Of a stretch of 64,000 bases of DNA, positions 1-9,261 are shown piece after piece; the first letter of the stretch is position 1, and every line of letters starts with the position of its first letter. The position numbers and the translations under genes are program-made. Location: contig NZ_CAJPUX010000002.1 of the NCBI RefSeq assembly GCF_905397285.1, positions 682,001-746,000 on the forward strand, read 5' to 3'. The stretch is from Cupriavidus plantarum (lineage in GTDB: Bacteria; Pseudomonadota; Gammaproteobacteria; Burkholderiales; Burkholderiaceae). Below the pieces are notes generated by a model, which did not search any database, had not been told where the DNA came from, and saw only the letters and a program-made list of their open reading frames with translations.

Positions 1-195
1 CAGGTGCCCATAGGCGCGGAGCCGGGCGAGGTCTTGAGGGGCGGACAGGGGCATGGCGTTCAGGCCGAGCGCCCCGGATTCGATGCCGAAGGTGCCGCAT
101 TTCGGGCATGTGTACTTGTATCCCCGCAGCGCCGCGGATCGGAGGCGCTCCGCGGCGGTTGCGCATAGGGGGCAGTTGGCGGGTTGGGGCAGCAT
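1..195 (-). CDS. zinc-ribbon protein, SOS-box associated, 3' part outside window
   Basis: The first 65 codons of a minus-strand gene are visible, starting at the ATG at 195 and running off the window edge with no stop. Two CxxC pairs (CPLC near residue 8 and CPKCG near residue 30), 18 residues apart, form a classic zinc-ribbon signature for binding one zinc ion. The following stretch (ESGALGLNAMPLSAPQDLAR) is unremarkable and the product family cannot be named from it. No strong Shine-Dalgarno sequence precedes the ATG. A LexA-type box lies 20 bp upstream of the start, so induction by DNA damage is the likely control. The zinc ribbon suits a nucleic-acid-binding or adaptor protein, which is inference only. 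Confidence 0.6.
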   Translation of the reverse strand, partial: MLPQPANCPLCATAAERLRSAALRGYKYTCPKCGTFGIESGALGLNAMPLSAPQDLARLRAYGHL

Positions 196-214
196 GGGGT
201 CGAGGGGCTGTGAA

Positions 215-234
215 TACTGTATGGATATACAGTA
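215..234 (-). promoter_or_regulatory. LexA (SOS) box
   Basis: TACTGTATGGATATACAGTA has perfect 8-bp outer arms (ATACTGTA / TACAGTAT when extended one base each side) and the CTGT-N8-ACAG core that LexA of beta- and gamma-proteobacteria binds. It sits 20 bp upstream of the minus-strand zinc-ribbon ATG, where bound LexA would cover the promoter. The tannase gene on the plus strand starts about 160 bp away, so it is a less likely target. Confidence 0.8.
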
Positions 235-396
235 TAGCGAGGTCGACGCGGAAGGGAAGGGGATCTGCCCTTCGGCCTGAAATCGTCCCGAAATCTCGAT
301 CAATACATCCAAATAATCAATTTATTCCGGAAATTTCGGACTCCTATACTGCCCTCGCCAGCGTAATGACTGGCCTTGAATACAAGGAGGAGGCAA

Positions 397-2058
397 ATGA
401 GTCGAGACCGGACGCTTCGGGTTCGCGTTGCGTGGCCTGTGCTTGCGCTGGCTTGTACGGGATGGATGCATGCGTGCGGCGGTGACGATGCTTCGTCATC
501 GTCATCGTCACCGCCACCCGCGACCACCGCGCCGCCGCCTGCGAATACGGCGGCGACGTGCGATACCGCGTCGCTCAGCCAGGTAAAGCTGGACGGCGCG
601 TCGGTGACCAGTGCGACGGCGGTCGGCGCCGGTGGATTCACGCCGCCCGGCGCGAGCGCGGCGCTCGCGGGGTTGCCGGCGTTTTGCCGGGTGCAAGGCA
701 AGGCGACGCCGACGTCGGACTCGTTGATCAATTTCGAAGTGTGGGTACCCACCGATGGGTCGTGGAACGGCAAGCTCGTGACGACCGGTAACGGGGGCTA
801 CAGTCCCGCGCTCAGCTATGGCGACATGGCCTACGCGATGCGGCAGGGTTACGCGGTCATCGGTGGCGATACGGGGCATCAGTCGACCGACCCGAACGAG
901 ATGTTCTGGGGCGTCGGGCATCCGGAGAAGATCGCCGACTGGGGCACGCGATCGATTCATGCGATCACCGGGCCCGGCAAGTCGCTGATTGCGTCGCTGC
1001 AATCGAAGGCGCCATCGCGCGCGTACTACTACGGTTGCTCCACGGGCGGTCATCAGGGCTATGCGGAAATCCAGCAATATCCGCAGGACTTCGACGGCGT
1101 CATCGCCGGCGCGCCCGGGAACAATCGCATCCGCCTCAACGTCGAGTTCATGCACCGCTTCCTGAGCAATCGCACGCCCGGCAACAATACGTCGCTGATC
1201 CTGCCCGCGTCCAAGATGGCGATGATCACCAGCGCCGCGGTGGCGGCATGCGACAGCCTCGATGGCGTGACCGATGGCGCGATGGAAGATCCGCGTGCGT
1301 GCACGACGGCGCAATTCAACGTGGACAGCCTGCTCTGCACCGGCGCGGACAGTCCCACCTGCCTGACGCAGCCGCAGATCGACGTGGTCAAGAAAATCTA
1401 TGCCGGCCCAAAGAATCCGCGCACGGGCGAGCAGCTGTATCCGGGACTGACGGTCGGCAGCGAATCCGGGTGGTCCAGCTACTGGGGCGTTTCAGAGCCG
1501 ACGCGCGCCGATTTCTGGCGGCTGTGGGTGTTCGAGAACCCGCAGTGGGACTGGTGGACCTTCGACTACGATCGCGACGTGACCTATGCCGATGCCAAGG
1601 TCGGCAAGCTGGTGGACCAGCGCAATACCGATATCGCCGCGTTCAAGGCGCGGGGCGGCAAGGCGATCGTCTATCAGGGATGGGCGGACCCGGTGGTCAA
1701 TCCGCAGGACACCATTGCCTATTACAACGCGGTGCAGACGCGGCAGGGCTCTCGGCAGGAGATGGACAGCTTCTTCCGCCTGTTCCTGGTGCCGACGATG
1801 GGCCATTGTTCCGGCGGCAGCGGCGCGACCGTGTTCGGCAATGGCGGCATCGCACCGCCCACCGTCGATGCCACGCATGACGTGCTGAAGGCGTTGGACA
1901 ACTGGGTCGAGAAGGGCGTCGCGCCCGACACCATCGTCGCGTCGAAGGTGACCAGTGGCGCGGCGACGAGAACGCGGCCGCTGTGCCCGTATCCGCGCAA
2001 GGCGATCTACAAGGGCAGCGGCAGCACGGACGACGCGGCCAGCTTCACCTGCGGGTGA
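397..2058 (+). CDS. tannase/feruloyl-esterase family lipoprotein
   Basis: A secreted alpha/beta-hydrolase of the tannase/feruloyl esterase family (553 aa) that should hydrolyse esters of aromatic acids outside the cytoplasm. The N-terminus has a basic-hydrophobic signal ending in a lipobox-like cysteine, then a Ser/Pro/Ala-rich linker containing a run of six serines. The family's CS-D-HC signature is complete: Cys214-Ser215 in GCSTGG, Asp431 in GWADP and His470-Cys471 in MGHCSGG, where the two cysteines normally form the disulfide beside the triad. The ATG at 397 was chosen because AAGGAGGAGG lies at 384-393; an in-frame TTG at 376 has no such site. A TATACT at 345-350 could be the -10 element. 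The exact substrate (tannin, ferulate, MHET-like or other ester) cannot be told from sequence. Confidence 0.87.
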   Translation: MSRDRTLRVRVAWPVLALACTGWMHACGGDDASSSSSSPPPATTAPPPANTAATCDTASLSQVKLDGASVTSATAVGAGGFTPPGASAALAGLPAFCRVQGKATPTSDSLINFEVWVPTDGSWNGKLVTTGNGGYSPALSYGDMAYAMRQGYAVIGGDTGHQSTDPNEMFWGVGHPEKIADWGTRSIHAITGPGKSLIASLQSKAPSRAYYYGCSTGGHQGYAEIQQYPQDFDGVIAGAPGNNRIRLNVEFMHRFLSNRTPGNNTSLILPASKMAMITSAAVAACDSLDGVTDGAMEDPRACTTAQFNVDSLLCTGADSPTCLTQPQIDVVKKIYAGPKNPRTGEQLYPGLTVGSESGWSSYWGVSEPTRADFWRLWVFENPQWDWWTFDYDRDVTYADAKVGKLVDQRNTDIAAFKARGGKAIVYQGWADPVVNPQDTIAYYNAVQTRQGSRQEMDSFFRLFLVPTMGHCSGGSGATVFGNGGIAPPTVDATHDVLKALDNWVEKGVAPDTIVASKVTSGAATRTRPLCPYPRKAIYKGSGSTDDAASFTCG

Positions 2059-2133
2059 CCGGGCGAGGCCGTCTACCCACGGGAAACGGCGGGGAAACGG
2101 CGGGGGAAGCGGTGGGGAAGCGGCGGGGAACCC

Positions 2134-2673
2134 TCACTTCTCCGCGTTCCCCGCCACGCCCTCCAGCAGCGCCCTGACCGTCGCCAGCGGCGCGACGATG
2201 TTGGCGGGCAGTCCGTAGTCGCCGGCCAGCACCCCGGCCGCGTCCTGATAGTCGATATATACCGCCCCTTGTTCATCCTGCCAGACCACCGCGCGCAGCG
2301 GCAATTCGACCGCGGCATGCGGATTGGCCTGCATCGCTGGCGTGCCGCCCTTCGGATTGCCGAACAGGAACAGCCGGGTCGGCCTCAGGGTGGTGCCGGC
2401 CTGCGCCGCTGCGGCGCGCTGGTCGATTTCCGCGAACAGCGTCAGCCCGCGCGCGGAGAGTGTGTCCTTCAGGCGCGATACCGTGGTGGCGAAGTCGTGC
2501 TGGCTGGTCAGGGATTGGGTGCGGGAAGGGTGTTGCATGGCCGGGGTCTGAGCTTGGGCGGTCATCGTTTGCGTGGAACACAGGGCGGCCACCATGACGG
2601 CGGTCCGCAGGAGGGTGCGGGACGCGCGGCGGACGGCGGCGGCGCTTCGGGGGCTTGCGGAGGTAGCGGTCAT
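2134..2673 (-). CDS. DUF302 domain protein, exported
   Basis: A 179-aa protein with an N-terminal signal segment (about residues 15-40, ending near AQAQT) followed by a DUF302 domain. The domain is recognised by the pattern TVSRLKDTLSARGLTLFAEIDQRAAA, here split over residues near 60-85, then RLFLFGNPKGGTPAM and a short C-terminal helix. DUF302 proteins are small periplasmic or cytoplasmic proteins of unknown biochemical role that recur in stress and redox contexts. The frame is open upstream to 2829, but the ATG at 2673 gives a proper signal peptide; no convincing ribosome-binding site decides the start. It converges on the tannase gene. The gap between them holds GC-rich near-repeats of GGGGAAACGGC with no gene. 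Confidence 0.75.
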   Translation of the reverse strand: MTATSASPRSAAAVRRASRTLLRTAVMVAALCSTQTMTAQAQTPAMQHPSRTQSLTSQHDFATTVSRLKDTLSARGLTLFAEIDQRAAAAQAGTTLRPTRLFLFGNPKGGTPAMQANPHAAVELPLRAVVWQDEQGAVYIDYQDAAGVLAGDYGLPANIVAPLATVRALLEGVAGNAEK

Positions 2674-2843
2674 GATCGGGGCTCGCGAACGACAAGTATG
2701 CGCCAGTTCGTGGCGATGGATCCGTGAGGCGATCCAAGTCATTTCCATGACAGGTTGAGCGGACAGAAGGCCGGGTGGAACAAGGCATGTCACCGCCCTC
2801 AAGGAATGGTGCACCGCACCGTTAGCCAAGCGGAGTCACCCCG

Positions 2844-4451
2844 GTGTTCAACCGTTTTTTGCCGCCCATCATGCCCAAGATCCTGACCATCCGGGCCCGT
2901 CTGATCGCGACGGTGTCCATCCTCTTCCTGCTCGCGCTCGGCGTGGGCATCGCTGGCCTGCTCGGCCTGCAATCCGCGACGCGCGCGCATGAATCCACCT
3001 ATGCCAACCAGCTCGCTTCCGCGCTCGCGCTCGCGGAAGCGGACCTCAGCATGACGCGCGCGCGCACCGCGCTCGATCGCGCGATGCTGTATCCCGATGC
3101 GGCGGATGCCTCCAAGCTGCTCGATCGGACCGAAGAGCTGGCCAAACGTGCCGACGACGCATGGAAGCAGTATCTGGCCCTGCCGCGCGACGAGGAAGAG
3201 AGCCGCCTCGCGCAGGAGGTGGGCGCCAAGCGCGACGCGGCGTGGCGCGATGGACTGGGCGCGATCATCACGGCGCTGCGCGCGAACGATCGCGCGCGGG
3301 CCGACGACATCATGAAAGGCAAGGTGTCGAAACTGTTTCGCGATGCCAACGAGACGGGCGGCAAGCTCGCCCAGTACCAGATGGATCGCGCCAAGCGGAA
3401 TTACGATGCGTCCCGGCAGGCGTATCGCGCGTTTCGCAATGGCATGGTCGCGGCGATTCTCGTCTCGATGGTCGTCGCGCTGGTCTGCGCGGTGTCGCTA
3501 CTGCGCGCGATCATCGCGCCGCTCGATGGGGCGCTCGCGCAGTTCGATCGTATCGCCAGTGGCGATCTGACGCACGCCGTGGCGGTAGTGCGGCGTGACG
3601 AAATGGGCCGGCTGCTGGAAGGACTCGCGCGCATGCAGGACCGCCTCGCGGAAACGGTGGGGCGCGTGCGTCAGGGCTCCGAGTCGATCACGGCCGCGGC
3701 GCGGCAGATCGCCGCCGGCAATGCGGACCTGTCGGCGCGGACCGGTGCGCAGGCTGCGTCGCTGCAGGAGACCGCCGCGAGCATGGAGCAGATGACGTCG
3801 ACGGTGCGACAGAACGCGGACAATGCCAGGCAGGCCAGCCAACTGGCCGTGAATGCGGTCGATGTGGCCAATCAGGGTGGTGCGGTCGTCGGGCAGGTAA
3901 TGACGACGATGGCCGATATCAGCAGCGCCGCGAAGACCGTCGCCGAGGTCATCGGTGTGATCGACGGCATCGCGTTCCAGACCAACATCCTCGCGCTCAA
4001 TGCGGCGGTGGAAGCAGCGCGCGCGGGCGAGCAGGGGCGCGGGTTCGCGGTGGTGGCGGGCGAGGTGCGTAGCCTGGCCCAACGCAGCGCCAATGCGGCG
4101 CGCGAGATCAAGTCGATGATCGAGACCTCGCTTGCGCATGTGGAGACGGGCAGCGGGCTGGCGGGGCAGGCGGCAAGCACGATGGAGGACGTGGTACGCG
4201 CGATTCGCCGGGTGACGGACATCATGGGCGAGATTGCGGCGGCATCGAGCGAGCAGAGCAGCGGCATCGAACAGGTGAATCGCGCGGTGACGATGATGGA
4301 CGAGGCGACGCAGCAAAACGCGGCGCTCGTGGAAGAAGCCGCGGCGGCGGCCGCCTCGCTCGAGGATCAGGCCCATCAACTGGATCTGACGACCGCGGCG
4401 TTCAAGGTGGCCGGTGGCGCCGGGGCGGCGCCGCGCCTGCTGGCGGCCTGA
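2844..4451 (+). CDS. methyl-accepting chemotaxis protein
   Basis: A 535-aa transmembrane chemoreceptor of the Tar/Tsr layout. A first membrane helix (about 15-40) is followed by a periplasmic four-helix-bundle sensor (about 42-195), a second membrane helix (about 199-223), HAMP (about 225-277) and a long cytoplasmic signalling hairpin. The hairpin tip (about 371-424) has the near-invariant [20 protein letters not shown] motif that contacts CheA and CheW. The C-terminus is Ala-rich and lacks an NWETF-type tether for CheR/CheB. The start shown is a GTG; an ATG at 2871 ([11 protein letters not shown]) is a reasonable alternative and neither has a strong ribosome-binding site. No chemotaxis kinase gene is nearby, so it must feed a pathway encoded elsewhere. 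The ligand is unknown. Confidence 0.93.
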   Translation: MFNRFLPPIMPKILTIRARLIATVSILFLLALGVGIAGLLGLQSATRAHESTYANQLASALALAEADLSMTRARTALDRAMLYPDAADASKLLDRTEELAKRADDAWKQYLALPRDEEESRLAQEVGAKRDAAWRDGLGAIITALRANDRARADDIMKGKVSKLFRDANETGGKLAQYQMDRAKRNYDASRQAYRAFRNGMVAAILVSMVVALVCAVSLLRAIIAPLDGALAQFDRIASGDLTHAVAVVRRDEMGRLLEGLARMQDRLAETVGRVRQGSESITAAARQIAAGNADLSARTGAQAASLQETAASMEQMTSTVRQNADNARQASQLAVNAVDVANQGGAVVGQVMTTMADISSAAKTVAEVIGVIDGIAFQTNILALNAAVEAARAGEQGRGFAVVAGEVRSLAQRSANAAREIKSMIETSLAHVETGSGLAGQAASTMEDVVRAIRRVTDIMGEIAAASSEQSSGIEQVNRAVTMMDEATQQNAALVEEAAAAAASLEDQAHQLDLTTAAFKVAGGAGAAPRLLAA

Positions 4452-4564
4452 CCGCCGCCCATCGCGGAGGATGGCGCGGACGCTCGCCATAGGGGTTAGG
4501 TACGGTTGACGGCGAGCGGAGCGATGCTCTCCAATACCGGACTTCATCGTACTCGTTGACCCCG

Positions 4565-6073
4565 ATGGCGCATCTGGTCTGGGCAGTCCCCGCATTGCTG
4601 GTGGTGGCCGCGATCGTGAGCGGGCGTGTTTCCGTGGCGGGGGCCGCCATGATCGGCCTGCTCGCCTCGGTTCCCGTGGCGATGCTGTCCGGTGTCGCAC
4701 CGTTCGGTGTGCATGAACTCGCGGTCTCGCTCGCGCGCGGCGCGTGGATCGGCGGCACCATTGCGCCGTACGTCTTCGGGGGCCTGCTTTTCTGGCAGGT
4801 GGCATCGCGTTACGGCGCGAAGGTCGTGCCACGGTCCGAAGGATCGGAAGCGCCCACCCCCGCCACCGCAAGCCCCCGACCCCCCACAACTCCCGTCACA
4901 CCCCATCAAAAACGCCGCCAACTGTTCTTCGCAAGCTTCCTCGTTGGCCCCTTCGCCGAGTCCGCCACGGGGTTCGGCGTCGGCATGCTCGGCACGGTTG
5001 GCATGCTGAGGCATTTCGGCGTCGCGCCGCGATACCTGATGGTCTTCGCGCTGCTGAGCCAGACGATGATCCCCTGGGGCGGCATGAGCAGCGGCACGGT
5101 ACTGGCCGCCGCCTATGCACGCATGACGCCGACCACGCTGGGGCTGTGCTCGACCATTCCCGTCGCATTGCTGATGCCCGTCTGGCTGACGATGTTCTGG
5201 CGGGCGGCGAAGGCCGCCGGCATCGAAGGCTCGGTGGGAGACTGCATCGGGGAGGCGCTATGGATCGCCGCCGGCATGCTGCTGCTGGCGGCCGCCAATG
5301 CCGCCATCGGCCCGGAGACCGCGCTGCTCGCGTCGTACGGTCTGCTGATCGCCGTGTACTTCGTCGTCACGCAACGCCCCGGCGCCGAAGCGTTCCTGCT
5401 GGCGGTGCGCAAGGTTCTGCCGTTCGTCGTGCTCATCTCGGGTCTTGCCCTCGCGCGTCTGCAGCCGGACCTGCGCAACGCGCTGGGCGCGTTGGCATCG
5501 TTCGCCCCCTTTGCCGACCTGCCGCCGTTCCGCCCGTTCCTGCATGCGGGCATCTGGCTGATCGCCGGCGCGATCGTTACGGCGTGGCTGGCGCGGCAGG
5601 GTCACCTGCTCGGCCATGAAGCGCACGGCGCGTGGCGCACCGGCCATCAGGCCATCCTGACGGCGCTGATCTTCGCGATGATGGCGGAGGTAACGACCGG
5701 CGCGGGCATCTCGGGCGCCATTGCATCCGCGCTGATGACGAGCCTTCACGAGAACGCGGTGTTGCTGGTACCCCTCGTGTCGGGCGCGTTCGGCATTCTC
5801 GCGAACAGCGGCAGCCCGCCCAACGCGCTGTTCCTGCCGTCGCTGCAGGCGTTAGCGGTGCAGGCCAGCCTCAGCATCGCGGCGGTGGCGGCGGTGCAGC
5901 ACGTATCCGGCATGTCGCTCGGGTTCTTCTCGCCCGTCCGCATGACGATCGCCGCGAATCTGTCCGAGGGCAAGGGACTGGAGCGGTCGGTGTACCGGTT
6001 CCTGGTGCCCTATGCGGTGGCGGCGTTCGGCATCATGACGGCGATCGCGTGGGCGGCCATTGCGTTATATTGA
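4565..6073 (+). CDS. L-lactate permease family transporter
   Basis: A 502-aa polytopic inner-membrane protein of the LctP family, which imports L-lactate, D-lactate or glycolate with protons. About 12 hydrophobic segments are visible. The signature [19 protein letters not shown] follows the first pair of helices, and [17 protein letters not shown] and [18 protein letters not shown] mark the C-terminal half. An unusual Pro/Thr-rich loop, about residues 85-118, separates helices 3 and 4. The ATG at 4565 is preferred over an in-frame TTG at 4556; no clear ribosome-binding site is present. No lactate dehydrogenase or LldR-type regulator flanks it, so substrate assignment rests on the family only. 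Confidence 0.88.
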   Translation: MAHLVWAVPALLVVAAIVSGRVSVAGAAMIGLLASVPVAMLSGVAPFGVHELAVSLARGAWIGGTIAPYVFGGLLFWQVASRYGAKVVPRSEGSEAPTPATASPRPPTTPVTPHQKRRQLFFASFLVGPFAESATGFGVGMLGTVGMLRHFGVAPRYLMVFALLSQTMIPWGGMSSGTVLAAAYARMTPTTLGLCSTIPVALLMPVWLTMFWRAAKAAGIEGSVGDCIGEALWIAAGMLLLAAANAAIGPETALLASYGLLIAVYFVVTQRPGAEAFLLAVRKVLPFVVLISGLALARLQPDLRNALGALASFAPFADLPPFRPFLHAGIWLIAGAIVTAWLARQGHLLGHEAHGAWRTGHQAILTALIFAMMAEVTTGAGISGAIASALMTSLHENAVLLVPLVSGAFGILANSGSPPNALFLPSLQALAVQASLSIAAVAAVQHVSGMSLGFFSPVRMTIAANLSEGKGLERSVYRFLVPYAVAAFGIMTAIAWAAIALY

Positions 6074-6107
6074 CCCCCGAAAACATTCAACGGAGGGAGA
6101 CGACACG

Positions 6108-6146
6108 ATGCCGTACGCAGCATTCAAAGGAGCCATCCATGCGTGA
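6108..6146 (+). CDS. possible 12-residue leader peptide overlapping the thioesterase start
   Basis: An ATG at 6108 with a strong upstream purine tract (GGAGGGAGA, 6092-6100) opens a 12-codon frame, [12 protein letters not shown], whose TGA at 6144-6146 lies just inside the thioesterase gene (ATG at 6139). Ribosomes finishing this frame would stop on top of the thioesterase start, so it could couple or tune translation. It may equally be chance. The peptide has no runs of a single amino acid that would suggest attenuation. Confidence 0.3.
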   Translation: MPYAAFKGAIHA

Positions 6147-6573
6147 CGCAACGCGCGCGGACTACGCGCATCTGGCCTCGGTGCCGACGCGCTGGATGGA
6201 TAACGACGTGTACGGGCACGTCAACAACGTCACGTACTACAGCTACTTCGATACCGCGGTGAACCAGTATCTGATCGAGCGTGGCGTGCTCGATATCCAC
6301 GGTGGGCGCGTGGTGGGCCTCGTGGTCGATACCGGCTGCTCCTACTTCCGCTCGGTCGCTTTCCCCGATCGCCTCGAGATCGGCATTCGCGTGGCAAAGC
6401 TCGGCAATTCCAGCGTGCGCTACGAAGTCGCGGTCTTCCGCGAAGGCGACGAAGCGATCTGCGCGGCCGGCCACTTCGTCCACGTGTATGTGGAGCGGGA
6501 CTCGGGCCGGCCGGTCCCGATTCCCGACAACGCGCGCGCGGTACTCGCCGCGCTACGCGTCACCCCTCACTGA
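6139..6573 (+). CDS. acyl-CoA thioesterase (4HBT hotdog family)
   Basis: A 144-aa single-hotdog thioesterase that hydrolyses acyl-CoA or a related thioester in the cytoplasm. The N-terminal motif [20 protein letters not shown] carries the 4-hydroxybenzoyl-CoA-thioesterase pattern, with Asp23 at the catalytic position and the GHVNN turn behind it. The rest matches the fold: a long helix after residue 34 and alternating strands to residue 125. AAAGGAGCC directly upstream fixes the start. It lies 65 bp after the permease gene and may be co-transcribed with it. Its 3' end overlaps the converging small gene by 7 bp. YbgC-like or aromatic acyl-CoA substrates are both possible. Confidence 0.87.
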   Translation: MRDATRADYAHLASVPTRWMDNDVYGHVNNVTYYSYFDTAVNQYLIERGVLDIHGGRVVGLVVDTGCSYFRSVAFPDRLEIGIRVAKLGNSSVRYEVAVFREGDEAICAAGHFVHVYVERDSGRPVPIPDNARAVLAALRVTPH

Positions 6574-6776
6574 TCCGCCGGCACGTCCGACTTGTCCCGC
6601 GGCAATCCCCGGCCGCGGTCGTGGGTGGAGTTGTCGAGGTCCTTCTGCACTTCCTTTGATGTCGGCAGCGGCTTCGCGCCGCCCGGCCCCGGGGTATCCC
6701 GGCGATCCTTGTCCCACTGCTCCTGATGCGGATCGCTTGGGCGAGGCTTGGCCTGATTGTCTTGGGTCGAGGTCAT
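6567..6776 (-). CDS. small hydrophilic protein, unknown function
   Basis: A 69-aa highly charged, proline-rich product ([20 protein letters not shown]...) with no hydrophobic segment and no cysteine, so probably disordered. A GGGAG ribosome-binding site precedes the ATG. The frame is open further upstream, but only this start has a good site. It converges on the thioesterase gene with a 7-bp overlap. Proteins of this size and composition are common stress-induced hypotheticals in Burkholderiales; I do not recognise a named family. The 250 bp between this gene and the CoA transferase hold a GC-rich stretch and a TTGCAC direct repeat near 6863, with no gene. Confidence 0.6.
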   Translation of the reverse strand: MTSTQDNQAKPRPSDPHQEQWDKDRRDTPGPGGAKPLPTSKEVQKDLDNSTHDRGRGLPRDKSDVPADQ

Positions 6777-7027
6777 CGTGGCTCCCGTGGTGATAGTCGC
6801 CTGAGATGGGCAAAAGTCATACCTGCCGCGAGGCCGTACGTAGCGGCGGCGCGCGCGCGGCCGTTGCACTTTTTGCACGGGGCGCTTCTCGTTCTTTCAC
6901 GGACCCTCGGACGAAGGGCAAGGGCCGATCAAGCGGGTTCGAACGCAGCCTTGAAAACTTTCGAATCGATTTTCACCGCCCGCGTCCATACACTCCGCTC
7001 CACGTAATTCACGACGACGGAGTGGCG

Positions 7028-8242
7028 ATGTTGCATCGGGCATTGGCGGGCATTCGGGTTCTGGACCTGTCGCGCATTCTGGCGGGGCCATGGTGCACGC
7101 AGAACCTCGCGGATCTGGGCGCGGACGTGGTGAAGGTCGAGCATCCGGAGCGGGGCGACGACACGCGTGGCTGGGGGCCGCCGTATATGGTCGGCGAGCA
7201 CGTGGTCGGCGAGCACGTGGCGGGCGAGCACGTGGCGGGCGAGCACGCTGCGGAGGACGGCAGCGACGCTCGCATGTCCGCCTACTTCATCAGCTGCAAT
7301 CGCGGCAAACGCTCCGTCGCCATCGACTACGGCAAGCCCGAAGGCGCCGCCCGGCTGCTCGAGCTGGCACGAGACGCCGACGTGCTGGTGGAAAACTACA
7401 AGGCGGGCACCCTCAAGCGCTATGGGCTCGACTACGTCTCGCTCAAGGCGGTCAATCCCCGGCTGATTTACCTGTCCATCACCGGCTTCGGGCAGGATGG
7501 CCCGATGGCCGACAAGCCCGGCTACGACTATGTCTTTCAGGGCATGGGCGGGCTCATGAGCTACACCGGCCAGCCGGACGGCACACCCGGCGCGGGCCCG
7601 TTGCGTACGGGCGTGGCCGTGGTGGACGTCAGCACCGGCATGTACGCGACTTCGGCCGTGCTGGCCGCGCTGTATCAGCGTCAGCATACGGGGGAGGGGC
7701 AGCACCTCGACATCGCGCTGCTCGATGTGGCCGTCGCGCTCAATGCCAATCAGGGCGCGAACTATCTCGTTTCCGGAAACAACCCGCAACGCAGCGGCAA
7801 CGCGCATCCCAACTGCGCCCCGTACGAGGTGTTTCGCTGCGCGGATGGCCACCTGATCCTCGCGATCGGCAACGATGCCCAGTTCGCGCGCTTCTGCGAC
7901 GTGGCGGGGCGTGGCGACCTGATGGCGGATCCGCGCTACCTCACCAACTCTGGCCGCATCGAAAACATCGTGGCGCTGCGGGCGGTGCTGACTGACGTCT
8001 TTCCCGCCCGCACGCGCGAGGAATGGACGCGCGCGTTCGACGCCGCGGGTGTGCCATGGGGACCCATCAACACGATGGAAGAGGTGTTCGCGCATCCGCA
8101 GGTGCGCCACCGCCAGATGCAGCAGACCGCCCGGCATCCGGTCATGGGCGCCATCCCGATGGTGCGCAACCCCATGTTGCCGGCCAACCCGAATCCCCTG
8201 CAGCCGCCGCCGCTACTCGGCGAGCACACGCACAGCGTGTGA
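7028..8242 (+). CDS. CaiB/BaiF family (type III) CoA transferase
   Basis: A 404-aa cytoplasmic CoA transferase that moves CoA between two acyl groups, as formyl-CoA and carnitine-CoA transferases do. The start LAGIRVLDLSRILAGPWCTQ, the GADVVKVEHPERGDDTR segment and the SAYFISCNRGKRSVAIDY block are all typical. Asp200 in VVDVSTGMYA occupies the position of the catalytic Asp that forms the acyl anhydride. Residues 55-74 are an in-frame four-fold repeat of (V/A)GEHV that interrupts the usual GWGPP...SAYF region. It is the first gene of a unit with a Bug receptor and an enoyl-CoA hydratase (gaps of 41 and 26 bp), so it probably activates an imported carboxylic acid for beta-oxidation-like breakdown. 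Confidence 0.92.
   Translation: MLHRALAGIRVLDLSRILAGPWCTQNLADLGADVVKVEHPERGDDTRGWGPPYMVGEHVVGEHVAGEHVAGEHAAEDGSDARMSAYFISCNRGKRSVAIDYGKPEGAARLLELARDADVLVENYKAGTLKRYGLDYVSLKAVNPRLIYLSITGFGQDGPMADKPGYDYVFQGMGGLMSYTGQPDGTPGAGPLRTGVAVVDVSTGMYATSAVLAALYQRQHTGEGQHLDIALLDVAVALNANQGANYLVSGNNPQRSGNAHPNCAPYEVFRCADGHLILAIGNDAQFARFCDVAGRGDLMADPRYLTNSGRIENIVALRAVLTDVFPARTREEWTRAFDAAGVPWGPINTMEEVFAHPQVRHRQMQQTARHPVMGAIPMVRNPMLPANPNPLQPPPLLGEHTHSV
7190..7249 (+). repeat. four tandem 15-bp repeats inside the CoA transferase gene
   Basis: Four head-to-tail copies of a 15-bp unit (GTCGGCGAGCACGTG and one- or two-base variants) encode VGEHV-VGEHV-AGEHV-AGEHA. The unit is a multiple of three, so copy-number change would keep the frame. 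The segment falls between two conserved blocks and is absent from the family pattern as I know it, so it looks like a slippage-driven expansion. Confidence 0.9.
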
Positions 8243-8283
8243 CCAGCAGATATAAACGAAAGCATCCAACAACGGAGACGACA

Positions 8284-9261
8284 ATGAAGTGCCAGCATTC
8301 CATTTGCCTCGCAGCCGCGCTCGCCTGCGTGGGCCCATTCGGCGTGGCCCACGCGGCGGCATGGCCTGACAAGCCCATCAGGCTGATCGTGCCTTACGCG
8401 GCGGGCGGCACCACGGACATCATCGCGCGCGTGGTCGGCACGCGCCTGGGCGCGGTACTGAAGCAGCCGGTCGTGATCGAGAACCGGCCGGGCGCCGGCG
8501 GTGCCGTAGGCAGCGCGTTCGCGGCCAAGCAGCCCCCCGACGGCTACACGCTGGTCATGGAAGTGGAAAGCTCGCACGCGGTGAACCCCAACGTGTATCA
8601 GAAGACCGCGTACGACCCGGTCAAGGACTTCGAGCCCATCAGCAACCTCGCCGACGTACCGAACGTGCTCGTCGTGAACCCGGGGTTTCCGGCGCAGGAC
8701 CTCGCCGCGTTCATCAAGCTGCTGAAGGCGCAGCCGGGCAAGTATTCGTTCGGCTCGTCCGGCAATGGCGGCCTGAGCCACATGAACGGCGAACTGTTCA
8801 TGAATGTCACGGGTACGCGCATGCTGCACGTGCCGTACAAGGGGCTGGGCCCGGCGCTGAACGATGCCATGGCGGGCCAGATCCAGGTGGTGTTCGACAA
8901 CATCCCGTCGTCGTCCGGCTTGATCGAGGGCGGCAAGCTTCGTCCGCTCGCCGTGGCGGCCCCCACGCGCCTGAAGATGCTGCCGAACGTACCGACGTAT
9001 GCCGAGGCTGGGCTGCCGGCGATGAACAACCCGTCGTGGTTCGGCCTCGGCGCGCCGGCCGGCACGCCGGCGCCGATTCTCGATCAGATCAACGCGGCGG
9101 TGAAGCAGGTGCTCGCCGAACCCGAGGTCGTCGCGGCCATCGAGAAGCAGGGCGCCATTCCGGCATGGACGACGCGCAAGGCCTTTGCCGACCTCATCCG
9201 CACGCAGAATCAGCACTGGAAGAAGGTCGTCGAGGATATCCGCTTCGAGAAGCTGCAGTAG
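8284..9261 (+). CDS. Bug/TctC family periplasmic solute-binding receptor
   Basis: A 325-aa exported receptor of the Bug (TctC) family, which binds carboxylates and related small ligands in the periplasm. A cleavable signal (residues 1 to about 25, ending near AHAA) precedes the hallmark strand PDKPIRLIVPYAAGGTTDIIAR, broken here at about residues 28-49, and ENRPGAGGAVGSAFAAKQPPDG. The motif LHVPYKGLGPALND and the C-terminal NAAVKQVLAEPEV are also typical. No TctA/TctB membrane genes are nearby, so it is an orphan receptor, as most Bug proteins are. Its place between the CoA transferase and the hydratase suggests that it captures, or senses, the acid this operon degrades. Confidence 0.93.
   Translation: MKCQHSICLAAALACVGPFGVAHAAAWPDKPIRLIVPYAAGGTTDIIARVVGTRLGAVLKQPVVIENRPGAGGAVGSAFAAKQPPDGYTLVMEVESSHAVNPNVYQKTAYDPVKDFEPISNLADVPNVLVVNPGFPAQDLAAFIKLLKAQPGKYSFGSSGNGGLSHMNGELFMNVTGTRMLHVPYKGLGPALNDAMAGQIQVVFDNIPSSSGLIEGGKLRPLAVAAPTRLKMLPNVPTYAEAGLPAMNNPSWFGLGAPAGTPAPILDQINAAVKQVLAEPEVVAAIEKQGAIPAWTTRKAFADLIRTQNQHWKKVVEDIRFEKLQ

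Noticed and set aside
2059..2133. Run of GGGGAAACGGC-like units as a possible CRISPR or satellite.
   Set aside because: The units are short, imperfect and have no spacers of constant length. They look like local slippage in GC-rich DNA.
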